Below are positions 11,809-22,500 of a DNA stretch of 64,000 nt, one piece after another (within the stretch, counting starts at the first letter, position 1; every line of letters starts with the position of its first letter). Made by a program: the position numbers and the translations under genes. The DNA lies in contig CM056738.1 in the NCBI GenBank assembly GCA_029844215.1, positions 75,198,093 to 75,262,092 on the forward strand, written 5' to 3'. This DNA comes from Przewalskia tangutica. Taxonomy: Eukaryota > Streptophyta > Magnoliopsida > Solanales > Solanaceae. The notes beneath the pieces are model-generated. The model did not search any database and had not been told where the DNA came from. It worked only from the letters and a program-made list of their open reading frames with translations.

Positions 11809-12085
11809 CGAACTACGTCTTGACCTGATTCCCTCAGCGGGATACGTAGGCGGCCACATCGGCTTCGGTCCCACATCATTTTAAAATCATAAAAAATTCT
11901 TATTTTACAGCACGAACTACGTCTTGACCTGATTCCCTCGGCGGGATACGTAGGCGGCCACATCGGCTTCGGTCCCGCATCATTTTAAAATCATAAAAAA
12001 AAAATCTTATTTTGCAGCATGAACTACATCTGACCTGATTCCCTCGGCGAGATACGTAGGCAGCCATATCGGCTTCGGTCACACC
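11809..12085 (+). repeat. Hairpin motif copies 3-5, tandem with about 105-bp spacing
   Basis: Three tandem units have left outer arms CTACGT at 11813, CTACGT at 11917 and CTACAT at 12023. Right arms ACGTAG lie at 11844, 11948 and 12054. Each unit has TCCC..GGGA inner arms (GAGA in the last) and ends CATCGGCTTCGGTC. The spacer holds CATAAAAAA and TTATTTT(A/G)CAG-like runs. The units look like recent duplications of the motif seen singly at 10221 and 10493. Confidence 0.8.
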
Positions 12086-12630
12086 GTTAGAAATATTTCT
12101 TCCTTGTTTTTGCACATGACTCGATTTTGTCCATTGGAGAGTTTAGCATCCTCATATATTTTGCATCTATGACTACCTACATATGACTGGGGCATATTCT
12201 GAGGATTACATTCTCATCTACTCATTTGTACATTGTCCATATTCTCACATTAGCTTTACATTCATGATAAAAAAAAATTGCTTACCTGATCGCCTTGATA
12301 GCGTCAAGATTCAACCTTACCCAGTTCAACATCTTTATTTATCAGAAACTGAGACAAAATGGCAATAAACAGGAAAAAAGCAGACAACTAGGTCTTCAGT
12401 CCAAATCTGAGAATGCAAGCGTCAAGATCCAAAGCTACAAAGTCGACGCTAATCAACCACTAATTTCCTAAAAAACTCACAAGTTTTCTTTGAGTGCAGG
12501 ATCTTCATGTCAGCAAAGACAGGAGCACAACAATAAGCTCATGCGGGTTACAAACGCACAACGTCTATGCAATGACGTTATCTCAACCCAGGCGAGTCAC
12601 AAAGCAGGTACGCTCATAAACCAACGCATT

Positions 12631-14070
12631 TCATATAAGCCTATGCAACGGCTTCATCCATGTTTCGTCTATGCAACGACGAACATCTACATCACGTCTA
12701 TGCAACGACGTCATTTCACCTAAGCCTATGCAACGACTTCATCCATGTTTCGTCTATGCAACGACGAGCATCTGCATTGCGTTCGAAAATGACGTCATTT
12801 CATCTAAGCCTATGCAACGACTTCATCCATATTTCGTCTATGCAACGACGAACATCTGCATCACGTCTATGCAACGACGTCATTTCATTTAAGCCTATGC
12901 AACGGCTTCATCCATGTTTCGTCTATGCAACGACGAACATCTGCATCACGTCTATGCAACGACGTCATTTCATCTAAAGCCTATGCAACGGCTTCATCCA
13001 TATTTCGTCTATGCAACGACGAACATCTGCATCGCGTCTATGCAACGACGCCATTTCATTTAAGCCTATGCAACGGCTTCATCTATGTTTCGTCTATGCA
13101 ACGACGAGCATCTGCATTGCGTCCGAAAACGACGTCATTTCATATAAGCCTATGCAACAGCTTCATCCATGTTTCGTCTATGCAACGACGAGCATTTGCA
13201 TCGCGTCTATGCAACGACGCCATTTCATTTAAGCCTATGCAACGACTTCATTCATGTTTCGTCTATGCAACGACGAACATTTGCATCGCGTCTATGCAAC
13301 GATGTCATTTCATTTAAGCCTATGCAACGACTTCATTCATGTTTCGTCTATGCAACGACGAACATTTGCATCGCGTCTATGCAACGACGCCATTTCATAT
13401 AAGCCTATGCAACGACTTCATCCATGTTTTGTCTATGCAACGACGAGCATCTGCATTGCGTTCGAAAACGACGTCATTTCATTTAAGCCTATGCAACGGC
13501 TTCATCTATGTTTCGTATATGCAACGACGAGCATATGCATCGCGTCTATGCAACGACGCCATTTCATTTAAGCCTATCTGGCGGCCGTTCATGTTTCGTC
13601 TATCACGGCGGCGAGTATCTGCGTCTAAATCATCTGCAACGACGTCATTTCATTTAAGCCTATGCAACGACTTCATTCATGTTTCGTCTATGCAACGACG
13701 AACATATGCATCGCGTCTATGCAACGACGTCATTTCATATAAGCCTATCTGGCGGCCATCCATGTTTCGTCTATGCACGACGGCAGCGCATCTGCGTGCG
13801 TCAAAAGCGACGTCATTTCATATAAGCCTATGCAACGGCTTCATCCATGTTTCGTCTATGCAACGACGAACATCTGCATCGCGTCTATACAACGACGCCA
13901 TCTCATTTAAGCCTATGCAACGACTTCATCTATGTTTCGTCTATGCAACGATGAGCATCTGCATCGCGTCTATGCAACGACGCCATTTCATCTAAGCCTA
14001 TGCAACTGCTTCATCCATGCTTCGTCTATGCAACGACGAGCATCTGCATCATGTCCATGCAATGACGTCA
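12631..14070 (+). repeat. 85-bp tandem array (about 17 units), each a trimer of 28/29/28 bp
   Basis: AGCCTATGCAACG recurs about every 85 bp: 12638, 12725, 12808, 12892, 12976, 13061, 13146, 13231, 13316, 13401, 13486, 13570, 13657, 13741, 13825, 13910, 13995. Each 85-bp unit contains three degenerate subunits that all start CTATGCAACGAC, so this is a higher-order repeat. Variant units (for example 13570-13640 and 13745-13810) replace CTATGCAACG with CTATCTGGCGGCC. Because 85 is not a multiple of 3, long open frames appear in all plus frames, but they are periodic and not evidence of protein. The position between interior and 3' LTR matches where Tat/Ogre elements carry variable tandem repeats. 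Confidence 0.95.
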
Positions 14071-14330
14071 TCAACATCTACAAACACCATGTCTGTTACA
14101 TCACCACATCACCTGCAACCCAGTGTCAATCATCATGCCGACATCGGGACATTTTCATCAAGATCGACTTTGCTTTTTATTTTCGCATCACAACGACCGG
14201 TGTCATCATGATTCGACATCGGGACATTTTGGAGTGCATCTCTACTTTTGAGTTTCTAGTTTATAAAACAGGACAAAATTGGCTACAAGTCAACATCTTT
14301 GTCCGAAGACTCTTCCATCATCTCCGTACA

Positions 14331-14343
14331 AAGAGGGACATGT
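14331..14343 (+). other. Polypurine tract of the Tat-like element
   Basis: AAAGAGGGACA, then TGT, lies directly before the 3' LTR start. This is the expected site for plus-strand priming. Confidence 0.6.
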
Positions 14344-16658
14344 TGTTGACAGTCAATTTTGACCCGTTTTTCGTATATTTATTGCAATTTTAAGTATTTT
14401 AGCACACCGCATTTTAATCTGCATTTTTTGCATTTTTATCTTTTTATTTTAAATTAAGCATTATGTCTTTGTTAATATTATGTTTATTATTGTTACACCG
14501 TCATTTTATTTTAATAATATTTGCATCTCTTTAAATAATTAATTGACATCCTGTTTTTACTTTTAATCAGGCATTAAACATGTCTTAAATATTGCATTTT
14601 AGTATTATTGCATCGGCATTTGAATTTTAATAATTTTGCATCTTTTTAAATAATTTTTCTTTTAAATAATTAACCCGCCTTGCTTTTTGTCAAACCAGTC
14701 CAGTCCAGTCCAAGACACAATTTGAATCAGTCCAATCCAACACTTTTTTAATTTCATCCAAACAATACCATACTTTTATTTTTCCCCCTAAAATCAAATA
14801 CCACTTTTCATTCCCCCCCCCCCCCCCAAAACTAAACCAAACTCTAAACCTAAATACCCCTATATAATAAACATTTCCCCCCCACCCAAACAAAAAAAAT
14901 CAGCCTTTCCAGCCACAACATAATCATTGATGGGCCCCTTTCTCCCATTTGTCTCCTCACCTCTCTCTTCCCTTTCCGTCGCCGCCGCCGCTTCGCGGAG
15001 CTCCAGCTCGGCGAACCCCTTTACACCCCCAAACCACCCCTCACAGCTCTCCCGTCTCACTCTCCTCTCCCGCACACACACACACCCACAACTCCGCGAC
15101 GCCCATCAGCTGCCGTGACGCCGCCACCATCCGTCGCCCTCCCACCATCACCATCCTGGCAGGGCTACCACCACACCTCGTCTCCATCCATTCCTCTCCC
15201 GTCACTGTCCCGTCCAAACCAACGCTCACTGTCGAACCTCACCACTGCGGTGGCGTTTCTCCGGCGACCTCGTCGTGGAAGTGACGTCGCTGCTCGCTGC
15301 CTGCTGTTTGTTTCCATTTTAGTTATTATTATGTTGTTGTGTTGTTGGACTGATTTTTTTAACTGTTTTCTGATTTTCTGATTTTTATTGCGTCTGGCCG
15401 GAATAAAAAAAAAATCTGGCGACCTTGGTTTTGCATCATTTTGGGTTCGCTGGTTTACTGTTGTTTGTTGGATTGATTGCGTACTGTTATCTGTTGTTGG
15501 CGGACTGGTTTGATTTCTTGTTTGGGTAATACACCGGAGTAAAACTCCGGCGAAGCTTTGTTGTTTTCCGGGCTGATGCTGGACCATTTTCGTTGCTTTG
15601 TTGTTGTTTATTCCACTGTTTCGCGGCCCTTTGTTGTTCACTGATTTTCTAAGAATTGCTTACTATCCGCTGGATTTTGGACTGGTTTTTTTGACAACTT
15701 GACTACTATTTTTTGGCTATGTTAGCTACTGATGGTTGGTTATTTTTGCTGGTTTACTGATTTGAACAAGATGCTACACTTGTTTGGCCAATGAAAAAGT
15801 TATCCGTCGATTTTTGAGGCCTCCACAGTTCAAAGACGGAAAATAAAATAAATGAAGCTTTTTGGGCAATGATGACTTCTTCCACTTACACCGGATAACC
15901 AACATGCGTTGGCAGGGCGAATTCTCGCAGCCGCACTTGTTTAGGCTGTCCCACTTTATATATTTTTTATATCTGAGCCCTCCGTGTTTAAAACTATTAT
16001 TGTTTTGGCGTGGATCCGAAGGTTTTATTTGTTTTATTGCTTTTAACAATATGGCCGATGAAGGAATCTCCATCTGATTTCCAAGGCCTCCTCTGTGCAA
16101 AAGACGGATTTATTTATTTTGCTTTACTTATTAATTCTTGTCATTGCTTTAAAATTATTTATTCTACTATTAACACTTTTAATAAGTGTTTATGCAGGTA
16201 CCCGGAGATCATCTTGCGCAGAAGGCCTAAAAAGGGCTAAAAGATGTCCTGGAATTTTATTTTATGTCGCATTAAAATTTTAGTTTTACTATTTTTGTAT
16301 TGTATTTTATTTTAATTGTAAATTATGTAAAAATGCTTAGAATAGGTAGAATAAAAGTCAACATATAATTAACTTGGGCTTGAACGAATAACCGCAAGTT
16401 AGCGGATCTTAAAGGATGCCTAATCCCTTCCCTTTAGGATAATAAAGAACCCTGATCCAGAATCTCACTTATTTCGCAGACCATTAAATGGAGGTCAATT
16501 GCAGTATTTTTATTGCAATAAATCAAGTGTCCTAATTCACTTAAATAATTAGGTGGCGACTCCTCAAAAACAGCACTATTGCTCCATCCAGGGAACCGCG
16601 CCAAAGAGCAACGTTGCGGATACCGTTCAGACCCCCGAGGTCAAAAACGGGCGCGACA
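14344..16658 (+). repeat. 3' LTR of the non-autonomous Tat-like element
   Basis: This 2315-bp LTR is collinear with 6619-8951. Poly-C (15 C, 14813-14827), TATA (14859-14870) and the GCGCGACA end are all conserved. Compared with the 5' copy it lacks many single bases in the CG-rich leader (around 14985-15125). In U5 it has GGTGGCGACTCC where the 5' copy has GGTGACGACTCC. The GTGCT duplication follows directly at 16659. Confidence 0.93.
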
Positions 16659-16663
16659 GTGCT

Positions 16664-17530
16664 CAGTTCACAACTAATTTTTGGAGATTATTTCAAAAAA
16701 TATTGGGCACTCAAGTTAATCTTAGCACATCTTTCCACCCTCAGACAGATGGGCAAGCCGAGCGTAAGATTCAAACGCTTGAAGACATGCTATGAGCTTG
16801 TGTATTGGACTTCAAGGGAAGTTGGGATGATCATCTACCTCTTATTTAATTTGCGTACAATAACAGTTATCATGCTAGTATCAAAATGGCTCCATATGAA
16901 GCTTTCTATGGACGTAAATGTAGATCTCCTATCGGATAGTTTGAAGTAGGCAAATTAGAATAATTTGGGCCTGACCTAGTGCACCAAGCTATAGAGAAGG
17001 TGAATTTTATCCAAAAATGGTTGTGAACCGCTCAGAGTCATCAGAAGTCATATTCAGATGTGCGACGATGGGACTTAGAGTTCCAAGAGGGTGATTGGGT
17101 GTTCTTGAAGATTTCTCCTATGAAGGGTGTAATGATATTTGGAAAAAAGGGAAAGCTCATCCCAATGTATATTTGGTCATATCGCATAATTCGATAAATA
17201 GTCTAAGTGGCTTACGAATTATACTTGTCTTCCGAGTTATAGTTTGTTCATCCGGTCTTCTATGTTTCTATGTTGAGAGCGTGTGTTGGGGATCCTTCCT
17301 GAATTATACCGATTTATGATGTGAAAGTTACAAAGGACTTATCATATGAAGAGGTTCCTATTATTGTCTTAGATCGACAAGTCCGCAATCTAAGGACTAA
17401 AGAAGTAGTATCCATCAAAGTTCGTGGCAGAACAAGAATGTAGAAGAGATGACATGGGATGCGAAAGAAGAGATGAAACATAATTATCCTTACCTTTTAG
17501 GCCAACGTCGGGGTTCCGAGGGAAACATAA
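16664..17530 (+). pseudogene. Del/Tekay chromovirus pol, part 3: integrase core end and chromodomain region
   Basis: The integrase frame resumes after the nested element. Visible in order are QFTTNFWRLFQKILGTQVNL; HPQTDGQAERKIQTLEDML with the catalytic Glu (about 16734-16794); FAYNNSYHASIKMAPYEAFY; GRKCRSPIG; WVFLKISPMKGVM; and then degenerate VHPVFYVSMLRACVGDPS, LSYEEVPIIVLDRQVRNL and MTWDAKEEM (to about 17500). The last segments correspond to the C-terminal chromodomain-like tail of Del-type integrases, thought to guide insertion into heterochromatin. At least eight in-frame stops and frameshifts are present, so it is inactive. 17531-17740 is untranslated sequence leading to a purine-rich tract (GAGGGAGGAA, 17744-17753). 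Confidence 0.88.
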
Positions 17531-17753
17531 GGTGAGTTCTATTTTAGATTGTTATAATTGATACTTGACGACTATGTGAGGTCTGATATTATGTATGAGT
17601 GATGTATGACCTTACGAGGCAAGTTTGGATATCTTTTGCGTGTTTATAGAGATTCAGATAGTCCAATTTATAGGAGAGACTGCGTCAAATTTTTTAGAAA
17701 GACATAAGGATTATTTGTATACTTGTGTACACCCCACATTTCTGAGGGAGGAA

Positions 17754-20320
17754 TATTACACCTCATAGTTCTGTATGTTGATATTCATCATATGTTAGTC
17801 TTCCTAGTCTTGGACATCAGGATTATCTTCGAGGTTATACGATATTAGACATGTCTATTGTTACATTCAATGCTTTCATTCAACATATACATGACTAAGT
17901 TGAGGTTAACAGATGCTCTGAAACATGGTAAAGAAGACTTGGGTAAAAAAAAAGGAATGAATGAGATGCTTGCTTACTCGACGTGTCTGCTTCACCAACT
18001 TACTTTTTGTCTTACTAGTTTGAGCTACTTAACACTCATCGTGATTATTATGTAAGGACGTGACACTTGTCAAGAGGAAAGGACCGGAATGTATCATCTA
18101 CTAATGAAGCTAGAAAGTGACAAGTAGGTGATAGACCTACTTGAAGTGAGAGGCTCAAATTAAAAGGTAATGGGTGGCCCAAATTAAATGGTTGTTTTGT
18201 GGCCCAAATTAAAAGATAAAGAGAGGCCCATTGGGGAAATAGTGTGGTCGACCATAAGGGGTAATACAAGGACAAAAATTTTGCCATTCTAACCTATCTT
18301 CATCCAAAGAAAGTTCAGCAACTCTATCTCTCTCTCTCACCCCAAACAACCCATTTTTTCTATTAGGGTTCTAAATGGAAAAATGGCTTTAAGTTTAATT
18401 CATTTCCTATGGTATGACATGATTTTCAGTTATTTTATCTTCTCTCCTAAGCTCTCAAATGTTGTCTATACAAAACATCCTAAGACAACGCCTTTCCTTC
18501 AAGGTTAAATCACATACTCTTCATTAAAAGTATTGTAGAAGTGGTGGAGGCCATTTATTTGAAGTTGTTGCTAAGTTGTGAGAACTCTCAAGTTAAAGGG
18601 ACTTGTTCTAAGGTTTCTTTTTGTTGTATAAGGTAACACATCTTCTCTTCTTCATGTGTTTGAGTTTATGGGAGTCTTAGCTAAGTTGTGAAAATAATAA
18701 CTTGTGAGAAAATGGCCTGAAATGAGTTCTAGGTTGTTGCACCTTGTTGGACTATTATAAGGTCATTTTGATAGTGTGTTATGACTTAAAATCAGTATGT
18801 ATAACCTGAGTATGTCGTGGTTGTCATTATTGAAGTGTATTCAAGTTCTAACTAAGTTGTATGGATGGAAAAATACAAATTAACACTTGGTTGATGTGGG
18901 AGATGGTGTTGACTATTTTGGTGATGTATTGTGATGAATATAAGGTTGGATATTGATTTAATATGTTTGCTAAAATTCTTGACATGTTGGTCTTGTTGTT
19001 TAATTTTAGGAAAGTGCAAAGAATAAGGAGATATGATGTCCAAATTTTCGTAGACAAGCTAGTCGCTCGTTTGTGTTGAATTCTACCTTTCGTAAGCTCA
19101 ATAATGGTCCCTTATCATTTTTTTTGTAGATTGAATTGCTAACGGTCTAAATCGACGCAACAAAGGTATGTTAAGGCTACTCTTCCTTCTTTTGGCATGA
19201 TTAGAATGAAACGAACATAAATGAACAATATCCATAACGGCTCTACTCTTAGATATGTTAGTGGCTAATGTTCTTGACTTCTCTATAATGATAGTGATCT
19301 TATCTTATGGCTTGTTGATTCTTCAAAGTAAGTCATGTTGATGATGTTAATTCCAAAATGTTAATCGGAGGAGAAACGACTTTACGTCACTCTGATAGAC
19401 TTAGAATGTCTTAGTATCATTTATGCATTATATACATGTATATACCATGACCTCACAGGCGTTATATACGCTATATGATATGTATATGGGGTATGGAAAA
19501 GTTTATGGCATTATATACACACCACCACCTAATCAACTGGTATATGATGATGATTATGCCCACAGAGGCCGATATGATGGGATGCCCACAGAGGCCGATA
19601 TGATGGGATGCCCACAGAGGCTTGATGGCATTATATACGCATATGTATATGTATGACCAGGCATTATGTATGCACATGTACGATACTTAGGCATATTATG
19701 ACCCTTAGAGGCATTCTGTACAAGTTGATTGTTTCTTATCTTAGGTTACCTCCATTCCTTTATTATGCTATTTTCATGTCTTACATACTCGGTACATTAT
19801 TCTTACTGACGTCCCTTTTGTCGGGGGATGCTGCATTTCATATTCGCAGGCTCAGTAGACAGGGTGACTGTCTGTACTAGTAGGTTGTCTATTCAGCTGA
19901 TATTAGAGCACTCTACTTGGTCCGGAGTTGTAGTCTAGTCTTGGTACGATATTGTTTATATACATATGGGTATGGCGCGGCCCTGTCCCTACCTTATGAT
20001 GTCACATACTCCACTAGAGGCTTGTAGATAGTTATGATGCAGTCAGATGTTATGTGGCCTCCTCGACCTATGTTTTTGTTTTATAGTCATATATGGTAGC
20101 CTTTTCAGCTCGTATGGTCATGTCCAGTATCTATGTATGTACATATATGCCTTGTCGGACTTGCACCTTTCATCTTATTATTTCTATGATTCAGCAGGTT
20201 ACCTCGTGATGGCCCTCGTGACCCATGCTTATTTACGATTATGTGGTGAATTTATGTCTAGCGGTTCTTGATGAGTAAGGTTCGAGTTCCCGTCATGGCC
20301 CTCCGGTTTTGGTCATGACA
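17754..20320 (+). repeat. 3' LTR of the Del/Tekay chromovirus
   Basis: The LTR starts after the purine tract GAGGGAGGAA with TATTACACCTCATAG (a decayed TGTTACA-type start) and ends CCGGTTTTGGTCATGACA at 20320. It contains no ORF of note. Features include repeated GGCCCAAATTAAA words near 18175-18230, a CT-rich leader at 18320-18350, a 26-bp tandem repeat (19558-19622) and a GTCATGACA end typical of the group. No 5' LTR lies in the window, so a target duplication cannot be checked. The right flank is the partial LTR of a minus-strand element, which suggests the chromovirus landed inside that LTR. Confidence 0.8.
19558..19622 (+). repeat. 26-bp tandem repeat, about 2.4 copies
   Basis: Two perfect adjacent copies of a unit beginning GCCCACAGAGGCC and ending GATATGATGGGAT, plus a partial third. 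They lie among TATACGCATATG-like words in the 3' half of the chromoviral LTR. Confidence 0.85.
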
Positions 20321-20513
20321 GCCTTCTCAACACTTCATTCATTATTTTGCATTTTTGCCCATATTTCAGCACATTTTCTCATTTTTGGTGTCCCAGTGTA
20401 AAAATCCTAAAAAAAGCAAAATAAAAAAGAAAAGACTACTACAAATGCATAAAGGACAATAATAATCCATGAAATTAGTATCAAATGTGCCATAATTTCT
20501 AGGAACATCAACA
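20321..20513 (-). repeat. Partial 3' LTR of a minus-strand Ty3-like element
   Basis: Read on the minus strand, a G-rich tract (TCGGGGG, 20514-20520) is followed by TGTTGATGTTCC, a plausible PPT/LTR junction. Only about 190 bp of LTR remain before the sequence meets the end of the chromoviral LTR at 20320, consistent with the chromovirus having inserted into this LTR. Confidence 0.5.
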
Positions 20514-22500
20514 CCCCCGACTTAAACTATTGCTTGTCCTCAAGCAACCTAAACATTACTAAGGTACGACTAATGACAAAACAAAGATGATTATGGTTGG
20601 TTCTACCTACAAGTCTACAAGCATCTGTTTCACAAAATTGACAACCCCTCATGTTTTCTAAAACAAAGGTACAAAAGTGCATATCTACTATCAATGAGCC
20701 CATAAACATCAAGCCTTAAGAGATGTCTAGACACTACTAGTGATTAGATGCGCCGATATATTCAACTAGAGGAGCTTCATTTCACAAGGTTCATGCAATT
20801 CAATATTCCCACACAACAAAGAAGTCTCAAACTCACTCAACGATTTTCTTTTCAAAACAAAGGACAAACAAGATCACTCACAAAGAATGTCAAGTGTGAC
20901 AAGTATCATGACATAGTCTTGCCTTTATTTTAAGTCACTACTACTCAAAGAGTGCTCAATTTCGAATATCTAAGGACTTTATCAAGTCTGTAATGTAGGC
21001 TTAGGGATAGGTATGATATTCATTTAGGTACAAGTGTCTTTTTCCTCATTTGCACTACATGTTTTTCATTTCATAGCTCAAACTCCTTTTGTTTTCCAAC
21101 TTCCTTCTCCACCCCATTTATTCAAGTATTTTCCCACTTTATTTCATTCTTTTTGTGGTTCATTTTCTCTTTCCTTTTCTATTATTTTTGTATTTCATTT
21201 TTTCTCTCTCAATTTTCTCTTTCTTTTTCTTTTAGAACCACTCACATCACAATCTTCTTCCTTTCTTGTCTTTTCACATCCCACCCCCAACTAGTTTCTC
21301 AACTTACCGGTAGATCAAAGAAGTTGTTAATCAAGAATGTTCACTCTCATATGAAGGCCTAAGATCATTTCCTCGACCAAGAAACTCTAGTTTCACAGTG
21401 ACAAACCAACGAGGCAAACACAAGATAGCAATCAAATCATCACCACTCTATGCACATGAACTACAAGAATCGTTACATTTTATACTCTCTATCGAACACA
21501 AGGCTATCATCTCATGAGATTCAAACACAAGTAGACATAGAGTCCCAAAATGGGGCATAATTTCATAAAACAATCATTTGAAGGATCATACTACTCTTGT
21601 TTTCAAAATTCATTTTTTTGAGAGAAAGAGCTACATATGCTAGAGACTATATACAAGTACCAACCAAGTTAAACTATTCTATCACTAGGTCATGGTTACT
21701 GAACATACACCTTTGAAAAAGAACCATGCGAAGAAAAACCAAGGGGAACAAAACATAAAACACAATACAAAAGATAACAAAATACGAAATATAACAAAAT
21801 ACAAAATATAACAAAATGTCATTTTTCCCAAACAAAATACATACAAAGTACTCCCACCCCTAACTTTAAAAATATGTTGTCCTCAATGCATAAAATAAAA
21901 TAAAGTATAAGGACAAAAGTTTAAGGGTATCTATGAGGCGCACTAAGCGCCCTCCTGAGTCTGGCTTACGGTAGTGGCCTCTGTTGGAGCATCAATGCTC
22001 TATGACTGTAGAGCGGGAAAGTGTGTTTCTATATCGCCCATCATGGACTCACTCTATGGTAGTTGTGGTGTGGTCTCGGTGGCCGGTAGAGTGGTACCCA
22101 TAACAGGTGGAGGAGTAGGACCTCCAGTATCAATCTCTATATGTGGCTCCTGGGCCGCTCCACTCGAACTGATCATAAAATTATCCTTAGGAGATCGTGC
22201 CACCATCGCATCAACAACTACATGCTATGTCAACAACATGTCCTCATTAACAACAACTCTCCCAATAGTGCGGGGCTTTTCAATCCCCTCCTCATTTGTC
22301 TTATCATTAACTTCATCATTAAACTTTACCTGTCTCTTAGATTCATTTAGGGTCTCATCAACACCCTCTATATGGCTCTCCAACTCGAGCCCACTCACCT
22401 ATTGTGGCTCTACCCTCTAAGAGGTCGTCGGTCTTAGTAGTCTTCAGGCTCTATATTTCTTTATTCAAGAAATATATATCCACCCAAAGTGAATAGACAT
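20514..22500 (-). other. 3' non-coding part of the minus-strand element
   Basis: No coding domain recognised. On the minus strand two GAGGACAA-plus-G-rich landmarks occur, near 21840-21880 (GAGGACAACA then AGTTAGGGGTGGGAG) and near 20517-20545 (TTGAGGACAAGC then AAGTCGGGGG). I associate these with the ends of coding and 3' regions in Athila/Tat-type elements. T- and A-rich low-complexity sequence lies at 21130-21240 and 21770-21850. Confidence 0.5.

Larger units (their letters stand above)
8973..12630 (+). other. Non-coding leader and interior of the Tat-like element
   Basis: About 3.6 kb without any recognisable coding domain; the longest frames are under 85 codons and look random. It holds an A-rich purine stretch at 11120-11190 and five copies of a conserved hairpin motif (listed separately). 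In an autonomous relative this space would carry gag and pol. Here the sequence looks like leader, spacer and structured RNA only. Confidence 0.7.
6619..16658 (+). mobile_element. Non-autonomous Tat/Ogre-like LTR element (LARD), nested in the chromovirus integrase
   Basis: This is a complete 10,040-bp element: 5' LTR 6619-8951, PBS-like site 8955-8972, internal region 8952-14343, 3' LTR 14344-16658. It is flanked by perfect GTGCT duplications (6614-6618, 16659-16663). LTRs start TGTTGACAG and end GGGCGCGACA. The 5.4-kb interior contains no gag, protease, RT, RNase H or integrase motif in any frame I examined, so it would depend on enzymes from an autonomous relative. The U5 style (TAATCCCTTCCCTTTAGGA, a GGTGGCGACTCC-type segment), the PBS-like sequence and the tandem array just upstream of the 3' LTR point to the Tat/Ogre/Retand group; this is recall rather than a search. 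The strand follows the LTR-PBS-PPT order. Confidence 0.9.

Noticed and set aside
12631..14070. Regularly spaced repeats resembling a CRISPR array
   Set aside because: There are no unique spacers, units are contiguous and degenerate, no cas genes are present, and the context is a plant LTR element.
12660..14393. Chain of open frames up to 218 codons rich in MQRL/FVYATT repeats
   Set aside because: They are translations of the 85-bp tandem array. Because 85 is not divisible by 3, the same repeat appears in three frames; there is no sign of coding selection.
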